Shown here piece by piece: positions 1-10,660 of a DNA stretch of 64,000 nt. Each line of letters starts with the position of its first letter. Position 1 is the stretch's first letter. The notes below the pieces were generated by a model. It made no database searches and had not been told where the DNA came from. It saw nothing but the letters and a program-made list of their open reading frames with translations. Both the position numbers and the translations under genes were made by a program. The DNA comes from Dioscorea cayenensis subsp. rotundata (taxonomy: Eukaryota > Streptophyta > Magnoliopsida > Dioscoreales > Dioscoreaceae), in the NCBI RefSeq assembly GCF_009730915.1, contig NC_052474.1:7041501-7105500 (forward strand), in the 5' to 3' direction.

Positions 1-476
1 TCCTTTGCAAAATTGCGATGATAAATTAAAGAATCAGCTGATACTTTACTGTTGTTGGAAAAAAATTGAATTGAGTGAATTGAGTGTTCATCTAAAAGGA
101 TTGATACAATATGGATTAAATGTATCTCACACAAGCTAAATAAATAAGTCTTTGTGTTACTTGAACTTCATAAATTTTCATTTGTTTATGTTAGATGTAT
201 TAAGATGTTACATGGTGTATCTGTACTATATTGTGACGATCTCTATATTAGATCATGCAAACTTTCTTACGCATCATTAGTTTTGATGTTTCGATTAAAA
301 AAAAGCGATTATATTGTTTGAAATTTTGGAGAGGAAAAGGAATTGATACAATGTGGTTTAAATGTATTTGTGTTTATAAAGGCAATTATCACAAACAATT
401 TATATTTAATTATGTGTTCCAAAGCCAGTGCATACTTGAATAATAATTCTGAAACATCAACATCAAATAATCTCAG

Positions 477-860
477 GCTCGGCCTTTGTTACTTCATGCA
501 CTTGAAACTGGAGAATTCAAAGGACTACTAGATCCAAAGCTCCAGAATAAGTACAACAAAAGCGAAATGTTTCGTATGATTGAAGCTGCAGCAACTTGTG
601 TTCGACATTCAGCACTGATGAGGCCGCGAATGATTCAGGCAAGTCAATTCAGTACTTCTCTCAATCAAAAAGCTAGATGTCATCATACTAGCATCTAATA
701 GAAAGAAATTGTAATGTATCAGGTGGTGAGAGCTCTTGATACTTTAGTAGATACAGATCTTAACAATGGAGTTCAACCGGGACAGAGTGAAATCTTTGAT
801 TCAGCGCAGCATTCTGCAGAAATTAATATACTTTCAGAGAATGCCTTTCGGAAGTCATGA
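477..860 (+). CDS. PERK-like receptor kinase, C-terminal exons (5' end outside window)
   Basis: Two exons, 477-638 and 723-860 (stop TGA 858-860), encode the end of a protein kinase domain and a short tail. The first exon reads [23 protein letters not shown] and continues through [19 protein letters not shown], which matches kinase subdomains X-XI of proline-rich extensin-like receptor kinases (PERKs), including the invariant Arg of RPRM. The family consists of plasma-membrane Ser/Thr kinases with a proline-rich extracellular region thought to sense the cell wall. The tail after the kinase is acidic and Ser/Asn rich, and the protein ends in AFRKS. The intron 639-722 starts with GC rather than GT (CAG|gcaagt) and ends in AG; splicing there keeps the frame exactly (MIQ|VVRALD). 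Bases 1-476 are intron. The subgroup cannot be set because the N-terminal part is missing. Confidence 0.8.
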
Positions 861-1895
861 TTTTAGCAGTGAGTTAAGCAGAAATAGCTGGAGAATTCGA
901 AGAAATTTGTGAACATGTTTGGGTTAAATATGTAGCCATTCTTTCATTTGTTATTGTGAGAAAATCATTTCTGCTGCATTACTGATTATAAAGTGGAAAA
1001 GAGTGTTTTTCTTCAGTTATTCCAGTTTTGGAGGTCATTCTGTATCAAGATTTTTGTGGTTACTTGTAAATTCATTCAATGTGAAAAATTTGTGAAAAAT
1101 TTGAGATTTTTTTTGTTATTTTTGTATGATTAATAACTCCAAATATTGTGTTTTTTTTTTTGGTTAAAAGAGCTACAAAAGCTAGACTCAACAGCATAAA
1201 AGAAAACAAGACTCAAAGCAAAAACTTAGCCAACGATCATTTTGGCCTATCAATGGCGTGAGTCCCCTTACGTGGGATGTTCGCGCCGAGTGTCGGCGTG
1301 GGCTCTGCGAGTTTCGATCACCCATCTCGATGCAAGGTGAGGGCGCGGTTCTGAGCGTTGCTTTCCTCACGTGTTTCGTCTCTGAGTTCGGTCCTTTGGT
1401 CGCTTTCTAAACAAAAAAAAACAAAAATAACAGTACTTAAAAAAAAATAGGAGGTTTTTTTTAACCAACACAGTTTTAAACACAGAAGACTAACGAATAA
1501 TTAATAATTTTTCTGAGTGATGTAAGTCTCTCATGTAATTTTTTCTTTTTAATTTACATCTAATTATTAATTATTTTTAAAAGAAATCTATGAAATCTTA
1601 TGCTCCATAGTGAAAATTTCAAAACTCAGAAAAAAAAAAAAATCTTGCTTTTTAAAAATGTCACTTCCCTTAAAATAAAGAAAAAGTAAATGATATATAT
1701 AAGAAATTTGTGTGGTTTTAGAAAGATCATTTGACTAATAGATAAAATCGACGAAAATAGTGACGATTATTTCGTAAATAAAAAAAATAAAATTAATCTG
1801 TGAAAATAAAAATATTCAAGGACCAAGACATAATTTACCCCATAAAAAATTCTCTGAGAGAGAGACAGAGAGAGAGAGAGAGAGACGAGAGAGAG
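861..1895. other. Spacer: PERK 3'UTR, GC-rich insert, AT-rich DNA, TMEM33 5' leader
   Basis: No gene seen. A GC-rich block at about 1235-1405 stands out from AT-rich flanks and is followed by an A-rich stretch (1407-1430). Read on this strand, that resembles the 3' end and tail of an old retroposed fragment, but I cannot assign a family and see no clear target duplication. A GA/GAGA-rich leader (about 1855-1895) runs directly into the next start codon. Confidence 0.4.
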
Positions 1896-1897
1896 AT
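1855..1897 (+). repeat. GA-rich microsatellite in the 5' leader of the TMEM33-like gene
   Basis: An almost pure run of GA dinucleotides with two interruptions abuts the ATG at 1896. GA/CT tracts are common in plant 5' leaders and can bind BBR/BPC GAGA factors; that role here is inference. Confidence 0.6.
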
Positions 1898-4447
1898 GGA
1901 GGAAGAGGGGGATCCGCAGAGGCTGAAGAAGATCGCGGCGGCGGCGTACGAGTACGAGAACGATCCTCGATGGAAGGACTACTGGGCCAACGTCCTCATC
2001 CCTCCCCATATGGCCTCTCGAACCGATGTTCGCGATCACTTCAAGCGCAAGTTCTACCAGCGCCACATCGTTCGTTCGTTTCCTTTTGTTCCATTTTGAT
2101 CTTTTTTTGATATCTTGTTTCCATTTTTGCGTGGTTTTTGTTTTTTTTTATAATTTTTTAATGTTTTTGGTTTAGGTTTTCTTTTGGTTTTTTCATTTTG
2201 GCTGAATATCGTGGTTATTTGCTGAAAAATTTATGAATTTGGAGGTTTTTTGTTTTAAAGTTGTTGTTTTGAGGCTGTTATTGTTAGTTTGTTGTGTGAT
2301 TTTAGGATCCCGGTTTGGTTGTGGAGCCGATGGCGCCGAGCAGTTCATCCCAGCCGACGAGGGCTTCAACAACATCTTCATCTACTCCGGCCAATGAAAA
2401 CTCAAGGCCTCGCAGCACTGGTATGGATGGGTTGGGGTGGGGGTGGAGTTTGATTTCTTGTCTTATTGCTGAAAGTATATTGCTGAAAAATTGTTTTTTT
2501 AATGCCTAATGCTTAATTTTGATAAGCAGGGCCTAGTGCTGGGTCTGGAACATCATCAGCGTCTACAAGGAACACAACTCCGCAACGATTGGATCGGCGG
2601 AGCATTCATTTCTCTGCCAATGCTTGGGTATGGTGAAATATTGTGTGAAATGTTCCTGCTAGGAATCTTAAGGCTTTCTCTATTCATAATTTTCTCAGTT
2701 TTGTTTTTATTGATGAATGCATGAATGGAGGCTTACAATTGAAGTGATTGTAGCTGACTTCGCATTTGACGACTTTGCTGCTGCGACAAAAGTTAATTTT
2801 GTCCTTCTATGCTGAAAACGGATGATTAGAAATGATGTCTTGTTCTACTTTGTTTTATGATCATGCTGGGATTGAGTTTAAACTTAATTAGATGAACTTA
2901 TCCCAATAGGAGCTAGTTTAGACCAAAACCACAAACTTTTATCTTGAGCTCTGATGGTCTTTCCATAATGTCGATTTATGATGTTTTAAAATTTTTGTAA
3001 CCACAAACTTTGTTTTTTTTTTTTTATGGTCATGCTAGGATTGAGTTTAAACTTAATTAGATGAACTTATCCCAATGGGAGCTAGTTTAGACCAAAACTA
3101 CAAACTTTTATCTTGAGCTCTGATGGTCTTTCCATAATGTCAATTTATGATGTTTTAAAATTTTTGTCACACAAAATGGTGTAGCTCTTTACTTCTATTT
3201 ATTGTATATATGGCTGTTCTAGATCATATCTATGTTTGTACTTGGCAGGTTTTAGTTGTTTCTGTTCTTGGACTTCTTCCCCTTGTGCCAAGAAATATTT
3301 CAAACAAGGCTTACCGTTTATCCTTGCTGGGCACCACATGTTCTTCATTGTATTCAATATACACTCTCCATGGGGTAAACTTCTTTATGATTTTCTTTGA
3401 GTTTCTCTTTTCTGGTTATTGTTTTTGCCTTTTTTTGGTAGTTTTCATTAATTTATGTATAAAAACTTCTCTTTCAGAAACCCAGTGGATGGAATATGCC
3501 CGCCATTCAAACATGGCTTCAATCTGTAGTTGCGGCCAAGGACTTTATACCTTTCCTCTACTCATTAATGTTTGTTTCATCTCAACTACACTTTTAAATG
3601 TAAGGGCATTGTTTCATTATTTGAGAACATCCTACTATAGAATTGTGAATTAGCAATTTATGATGCTAATTGATGTGTGTATTGGTGACAGTTGCTTTGA
3701 TACCTGTCCTTTGCTGGGCACTAGAGCATGTTGCCAAGTTTCTTAGGCGGAATTTCTCAAATTCCACGCTATACCGGTGCGTTTTAGCATGTTTTAATAA
3801 TTCTTTAATTTGAACTATCATGAGCAAGTAGAGATTTTTATTTACCTTAAGGAGTAAGCTCTTTATGTGAAATTAACCGTAACTACAGTATGTTTTATGC
3901 TTTGTCCCAGGTCACAAGTAAATTTATGAAAATGCTAGAGTTGCACACACGGCATGCTAGATGTCGAATGAAAAGTTTTTATTTTAATATTTCACTTTTT
4001 TGTCCAAATTCTATTTGTTTAATAATATCAAAATACATCAGTCATTTCAAGTTAAGGAAGCTGAATGTGTTCCTACCACCAATGCAATACCTAACAGTGG
4101 ATTGCAAGGATCATGATAATTGAATTAGTCGCACATTGTGAATAAAGGAGCATGATCATATTTGATCCATGAAATATCTCAGCCACTCTTGTATCAAAAG
4201 GAGAATAACATTAACCTGTCCCTTTAACTATATCATACATTATTTGGTTTACCATTACAATTTACAAGTTGGTAGATTCATGTGCCTTGCTTGCTACACC
4301 TGAATTCTACTTTCATGGCATTGTCCGTTCCCTAGTTTGTTAACTTGTTAGCATGTCAAGTGGTTTCCAAGGGCATCAGTTGTAAGTCTGGATCAATAGA
4401 GAACCTGCTCACAGCTTATCATGTGATTCTTTGTTAGCAGTTAGCAC

Positions 4448-4481
<34 letters not shown>

Positions 4482-5216
4482 GTTTTAATTTAGGCACTGA
4501 TATTTATATCCATCTGGCATTGGTGTTCAATTTTGTAAGCATGATATAACATGTGAAATTTTTTAAGTTTTAGATAGGAAGATTTAGAACCATAAACCAG
4601 GACATTGAGATTTCATTTGCCATATGACACAATCGTCGCTGCTTGATTATTGAACAGGAAATATTTGGATGAACCTTGTTCGTGGGTAGAAGCGAACATC
4701 ACTACACTCAACATCCTAAGTTCAAATGTGGAGATAGCTTTGGGATTCCTGCTTATTGTCTCCTTGTTCTCGTCAGTGAACCACCTCATACCTTCTAATC
4801 ATCTCATTCTTTCTATAATTTATCTTCTATGTCTTTCGCTCTATTTGGATTGTGGAAATTGAAACTCAAGTTTTTTCTGATGCAGGTGGCAGCGCAATAT
4901 CATTCAAACTTTCATGTACTGGCAGGTATTTTTCCTGGGCCTTAGACTAACCTGGTTTTGGTTGTGTACATCATGAACTAAATCACTAAACCTATTAGTT
5001 ATTTCTGTGTTTTTCCCCTGCTATAATTCTCAACTGTTGACCTATTTTCTTTGTGGATCACAGCTACTGAAGCTCATGTATCATTCTCCTGCCACCGCCG
5101 GCTATCACCAGAGTGTGTGGGGGAAAATCGGTCGGACTGTAACCCCATACATTCATCAACATGCCCCTTTCTTGAATGGTGCAGTATCAGCAATTCAACG
5201 ATGGTGGTTAAGGTAG
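1896..5216 (+). CDS. TMEM33/Pom33-family membrane protein (one frame-breaking extra T)
   Basis: Nine exons: 1896-2069, 2306-2420, 2530-2627, 3249-3374, 3478-3599, 3692-3776, 4658-4771, 4886-4925, 5064-5216. The product starts MEEEGDPQRLKK, has a Ser/Thr-rich segment, then hydrophobic segments (VLVVSVLGLLPLVPRN, IALGFLLIVSLFS) and the conserved end (RNIIQTFMYWQLLKLMYHSP; HAPFLNGAVSAIQRWW). This is the plant form of TMEM33/Pom33, an ER and nuclear-envelope protein linked in yeast and animals to nuclear pore distribution and ER shape. All phases join except exon 5: the run TTTT at 3592-3595 has one T too many, giving TAA at 3595-3597. Without it, LHFK joins FALIPVLCWALEHV in exon 6. Either the gene is broken here or the consensus has a one-base error; I favour an error because everything else is intact. 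Confidence 0.85.
2858..3167 (+). repeat. Tandem duplication of about 140 bp in TMEM33 intron 3
   Basis: Two near-identical copies (about 2858-2997 and 3027-3167) share the same order of words (ATTGAGTTTAAACTTAATTAG, AGCTAGTTTAGACCAAAAC, GAGCTCTGATGGTCTTTCC) with a few substitutions. A T-rich spacer that is longer before copy 2 separates them. It is a recent local duplication within an intron; no coding effect is seen. Confidence 0.85.
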
Positions 5217-6257
5217 TAGAAGATATCTTAAAACACAGACTGCTACCTATAATACATGGTCATTTAAAAGACACTTTCTTTAAGGGGTCAATTTGGCGTT
5301 GTTATAACAAGTTGGATTCTGGCAAAGCATTTTATTTTTATTTTTTTCTGTATTCACTGCTTGCTATCAAGAAAACAGATGCAAACTCTATTAGTTATTA
5401 TTAGACACAATGTCTCATTTATTCACACTTCTGCTCAGATTTCGTTTTGTTATTAATGATCTAGAGTAGTAGTACATTAACTTCATCTCTCCTCAATTAT
5501 GTTTATTAATTATGCATGTAAACAAATCGTAGACCCGGTTGCATTGCGCCAGTGAAGCAGCAAACAGGCTGGCCATGTGGACAATTATTATTATGGACAT
5601 GACCTGCATGGATCTGTTAAAAAGTTGGGTTTTCTCTCATAAGTTCATAACTCGCAAGTCACAACAAAGATATAGCCATTCACCTTCACAGAACCTTCTC
5701 CTGAGTCCTGACCTGGTTCTAAAATTTCCATTGTAACCCCAAAACCAAGTCCAGAAACTAATTCCAAAGAACTCTTCTAAAACAAACTAAAACCTCAGCC
5801 CAAGCAACATTAACCAGGTCAATCAACAGAATTAATAAAATAAAATAAAATAAAAAACCAAACCAGACCCAGGACCAGATCCAATGTCCAAAAACTTTGA
5901 CTTTTGACTTAACTATATTTACATATAATATATATATATTCCCATGCTTCACCGACGTCCATGACTCCATTCATCTCCTTCCCCCAAAAACCACGCGCTT
6001 TCTCCTCACCTTCCTTCCCTTTCTCTTCAAAACAACCCCTCTTTTTCCTCTCCTTCTTCTCCACATCTTCTCATCCCTAACAACTCTCTCTTCCATTTTT
6101 TTCCTTCATGCTACCTTTCAACCCTTAAAAATCCACCACTTTATATATATATATATATATATATATTAAATCATCATCATCATCATCATCATCATCAACA
6201 ACAACAACAACAACTCTGGGACGTTGGAGCTAGCTTTGAGAGATCGCCAGATCACTC
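5217..6257 (+). promoter_or_regulatory. Spacer with CML promoter and 5' leader; TA, ATC and CAA microsatellites
   Basis: 5217 to about 5730 is the TMEM33 3' region with no gene. From about 5950 the sequence becomes C/T rich, typical of a plant leader or promoter. A TA run (6141-6166) that could supply the TATA element is followed by ATC repeats (about 6170-6196) and CAA repeats (6197-6213), then the ATG at 6258. The transcription start is not visible; its placement near 6170-6200 is inference. Confidence 0.45.
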
Positions 6258-6746
6258 ATGGGACTCAAACTTCATGGGAACCACCTAAAACAACTACGAG
6301 ATATCTTCACCCGCTTCGACATGGACTCTGATGGCAGCCTAACTCTCCTGGAACTCGCCGCCCTTCTCCGTTCTCTCGGCCTCAAACCTTCCGGTGACCA
6401 ACTCCACTCCCTCCTCTCTAACATGGACTCCAACGGCAACGGCTCCATCGAGTTCGACGAGCTCGCCGACGCTATCGCTCCCATGATGAGCGACGAGGCC
6501 CTCGTCAACCAAGCTCAGCTCGTCGAGGTCTTCCGTTCCTTTGACCGTGACGGTAATGGCTTCATCTCTGCCGCCGAGCTTGCTCGTTCCATGGCTCGCA
6601 TGGGTCAACCTCTCTCTTTTTTAGAGCTCACCGAGATGATGCGTGAGGCCGATACCGACGGTGATGGTGTCATTAGCTTCAATGAGTTCGCCGCCGTCAT
6701 GGCCAAGTCCGCCACTGACTTTCTTGGGCTTGCTGCCGTTTCTTGA
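6258..6746 (+). CDS. Calmodulin-like protein, four EF-hands (CML15/16/18 type)
   Basis: Intronless 162-aa calcium sensor. Four canonical 12-residue EF-hand loops are complete: 21-32 (DMDSDGSLTLLE), 57-68 (DSNGNGSIEFDE), 96-107 (DRDGNGFISAAE) and 132-143 (DTDGDGVISFNE). Each has Asp at loop position 1, Gly at 6 and Glu at 12, so all four should bind Ca2+. The linker LAALLRSLGLKPSGDQ and the C-terminal end (AVMAKSATDF) match the Arabidopsis CML15/16/18 group, small cytosolic or nuclear sensors that change shape on binding Ca2+ and then act on partner proteins. There is no transmembrane segment and no N-terminal myristoylation consensus (MGLKLHGN lacks Ser/Thr at position 6). Third positions are GC rich, unlike the neighbouring AT-rich genes, as is common for intronless CML genes. 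Confidence 0.95.
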   Translation: MGLKLHGNHLKQLRDIFTRFDMDSDGSLTLLELAALLRSLGLKPSGDQLHSLLSNMDSNGNGSIEFDELADAIAPMMSDEALVNQAQLVEVFRSFDRDGNGFISAAELARSMARMGQPLSFLELTEMMREADTDGDGVISFNEFAAVMAKSATDFLGLAAVS

Positions 6747-9700
6747 GTTTGACCTTTCTCTTTGGTCAACGCTTTTCTTTCTTCTCATGTACAGAGTTTT
6801 TGGCATTTGTTTCTTTCTTTTAATTGTGGAACAACATGGAGTGAGGTTTGGGGAAACTACATATTCATGACTCCTTTTATGGTTAAGCATGGTCGGTTCC
6901 GCAATGTTGTTGTTCGTGTATAAGCAGGCCTACACTAGCCCGCACACCCCATCTGCCAAGTTATATGGCTTTTTGTGCGAACAAACAATAGCCCATATGT
7001 TTTTATGGTGATATTGTGTGACCGTATATTTGATGCATGCTTATATGGCTTTCATGTTAGGTTGTGCTGCTTCCTATGCATATGTATAATTTTTTTTTTA
7101 TGATAACACAACTCTTACAAATGCAAAAAGTAACAACCATATTTTGTTATCTAGAATGACATAATGTTTTCTAAATACAACAAAATAGATATAATCAATG
7201 CAAGATACTGATTTAGCATGGAAAATTTTTCAAATTGAGGGAAAGAACCATAGGATTCCTTAGAAGTAGTGAAATATTTCCACTATATCAACAATGTAAT
7301 TACAAAAGTATGTCTCTTGGGCTAACTAAAAGATATACAAACACAATGACATGAGAATTCAATAGGAAAATGTTTCAACAACATATATATTCATCATCAT
7401 CACTCAAAGATGGAAACAATGATTTCAAGAAGAGTTTAAAAGAAATCAAATCAGTGGATTAGGAGAAGCAAACCTCTCTTGTTCGGAAAAATCAAAACAC
7501 ATCGAAATGGCACCAGCCATACTTAATAATAGAAGGAGTCCTCCGCTTCCTCTTTACTTCCTAAACCAAATAAGTTTCACTCCTCCTAACTCCTCACCCC
7601 TAAAAAAATCAGGTGAAGGAAAGAGGTTTTTTGGAGGGGTGAGGAGGACTTAGGAGGGGTGAAGCTTATTTTGTTGGGGGAGTAAAGAGGAGGAGAAGTA
7701 GTTTGGAGGGGTGTTTCACCCATCCAAAACCCTCATATTCCATCCCTACAAATCGGGGTCTTTTGGAAGGATGAGATTATTAAAAAAAAGTTCAATGTTT
7801 AAACTTTTATGAAAATACCAAATTACCGTTTATCAATTAGAGAAATTACCATAATGTCTTTTTAAAATCTAATTTCATCTTTCATATTATAATTTTTATT
7901 TTTTTAATTTGTAAGATTAATAATATATTTTAAAAATTATAATAATAATATAAAAATGATAAATAATTATAAAAATTAAATACTTACATAGTATTTGGAT
8001 TCAAAAGTAGAAGGAAAAGTAAAAGGAGGGAAGGGGAGGAAAAAGGAGGGAAAGGAAAGGAAGGGTTCAACCTTTTTTTGGATAGACAAATTTTATGGAA
8101 GGAAAAGAAAAGAGAGTTTTCTGATAAATCTTGTTTGGTTAATGAAGAGAAGAGAAAGGAAATGAAGGAAAATATAATAATATGATTTACCAATTATACC
8201 CTTATTATAAAAAATCACTTATTTCTTTTTAAATTTTAAACACATGAATTATAAATATCTCAAATAAATTCACACTTTATGCATAGTTTTTAATGAATAC
8301 TAAAATTATTATAATTATCATTATTATTTTAATTTTGATTTTTATACTTTAATTTTACCTCTTCTCAAATACTACAATTTATTTTTCCTTTGAAAATATA
8401 TCATACATTATTTAAAGATCATTTTCTTCTATGGCTCTATTGGATCATCACAAAATCACTTTATCATATTGTTAGTAAATCTATTCTAATATTTTAATTC
8501 ATAGCATAATAATTATGTTTAATAAGATAATTATTAGTTTTTTCTCACTCAAAGAAAAAATTTTAATTTTATTTGTACTTTGAATAAAATTTGGATATTA
8601 AAGAATTCTATTGAGATAAATTCTTTTAAAGATGAATTGACAAATAAAAAACACAACATAAACAAATATGCAAATAAAAAAAAACATAAAAATAAGGATT
8701 CGTGAAGGGTGTCATGTGAATGATTGATTAAAATAAAATTAGATTGAAAAAAGTAAAAGAAGAAATTTATGAAGTTGCATTATGTAATTAATTTAAAAAA
8801 TAAAGGGTATTAAGGTCTTTTAAAAAATTAAAATTTTTGGGAGGTTCTCTTTCTCGGCGACACTCCAAATCAGGGGGCTAGAAAAAGTGGGGTTTCGGAG
8901 GGTTTCGGAGAGGCTAGAGTTAACTTTCTTTTCTCTTCGTGAAATTAAAAATATCTATCCAAAATGAGTGAAGGGCCGACTCTAACCCTCCAAAACTCTC
9001 GCTTTACTTTATTTTTTCTCGCTGTCCTTCAATCAAACATACCATTATAGTATTGTTTAAAAATAATATTATTAAATTAATATTATTACTAATATTAATA
9101 TTAATATTAAATTTAATAATAATATTAACAAAGTTTGTACAAAATAATCTTAGATATATATTAAAAATTTATTATGATCAATTTTATATAAAATGACAAA
9201 TTAGTAAAATACACATTACATCTCTCCTCACTCATAAAAAAAATAAAAAATAAAAATAAATTAGACTACCCCTTCACACTCCTCCATTGAACCAAACATA
9301 AACTTTTTTTAAATTCTCCATTCTCTTCTCTCCTTACTCCCCTCACTATGCCCTCCCCCCTCACCTTCTGTACCAAATAAGGGGTTATTCTCTATGTCTC
9401 CGACTTTATCTTTCTCTCTTCATGAATGAGAGTTTTACACTATATTAGTTTCTCACGTGAAAGACCAAATATGCTCTTGTTTTTCATTAATTGACATAGA
9501 TTCTTTTTTTATTAAGTATTGGGCTAAAGCCCAACTTATTTTCTAACCCACAAAGTGTGGTTGAACCCTAACAAGCATATGATGGATTGGAGGTAGCAAT
9601 TTTTTTGTTTACAAATACCATAAGCGTATTGTCTCTGAGTGTCTACACATGAAGTAATATGGGTCAACTCAAGCACTCTTATCCAATATAGAGATTAGAC

Positions 9701-10660
9701 TGCAAACCTGCACTTACAGTGAAAGACTTTGTGGTATCATTCCACCAAACATATTTCATAGTTCGGTTAATGAGTGACCTGTAGATCATGTATTTAATAA
9801 TTAATAATAAAGGGCCTTTTGACTAGAGGTAGTGGTTTAGGTAAAAACCATCATAATTCATTTCTAAACCTTGGGCTAGGACTTTAAAACTATAATTTAA
9901 ATTAATTAAATTTGAATGTGATTTAAGTTTATATTATATATCACAAGTGAAGTTTGAGGTTCAAATCCTACCTCTTTAAAAAAAAATATTATATTGAAAG
10001 ATGAGAGGAGTGATTATATTTGTATTGTCAACTGATAAAATAAATGTATTTTCATAATTTATAATTAAATAAATATATTTATATAATTTCAATGTCTAAT
10101 TAAAAATATTTAAAATTTATTACTTTTATAGTATAAGTGTTGGTATTTAATTGCTCTCCTTAATTTGAAGTCAGAGGCGGCCATATGTGACTATCTACAT
10201 TTTTCATCTCAATATACACAACCAGTTCTTTTATTTATTTATTTATTTATTTTAATTTAGTTCAAAATATATATTATTCCAGTCTTTCCAGACAAAAAAA
10301 AAAAATTTTACCATTTCGCGGTCTTGGCGGCCGTTTGAATTGATACTCAAAAGTCAGTCTTTTTTTATTTATTATTTTAATTACATAATTATTTTCTCGT
10401 AATTTTTGATATTTCTATATTTAATAAAACATCATTGAAAAACACCACAAATTTCGTTCTTATCTTACACCTTAACGCACTTTGTCTTCAAAGTTGAATT
10501 TTCGTCCAATGAATCAACGAGTTTCAATACTGGGTTACTTTTTGGGGTTTACTTTCTCTCAAGTTTTTGAGTCATCGTTTCCTCGCGTTTTCGTCGAGGA
10601 GAAAAACCATTTAGAAACCCTAGCGAGAACCAAGAGCATTCGGCTGGAGAAATTGGAATC
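6747..10660. other. AT-rich intergenic region with degenerate foldback elements
   Basis: No gene is visible in nearly 4 kb. It begins with the CML 3'UTR. Between about 7545 and 9380 there are several G/A-rich and C/T-rich tracts with ends such as ACCAAATAAG and ACCAAACAT, typical of worn MITE-like repeats. A TTTA tetranucleotide run lies near 10230-10255. The last 200 bp before 10661 are the MKK6 leader. Confidence 0.45.
7545..7698. repeat. Imperfect inverted repeat (MITE-like hairpin)
   Basis: Arms at about 7545-7601 and 7634-7698 are imperfect reverse complements (CTCCTAACTCCTCACCCC against GGGGTGAGGAGGACTTAGGAG, with outer parts TCTTTACTTC and GAGTAAAGAGG). The loop is about 32 bp. The size and the GA/CT bias suit a MITE remnant. 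No target duplication was identified. Confidence 0.55.

Noticed and set aside
6272-6608. Minus-strand open frames under the CML gene
   Set aside because: Antisense shadows of a clearly real four-EF-hand protein.
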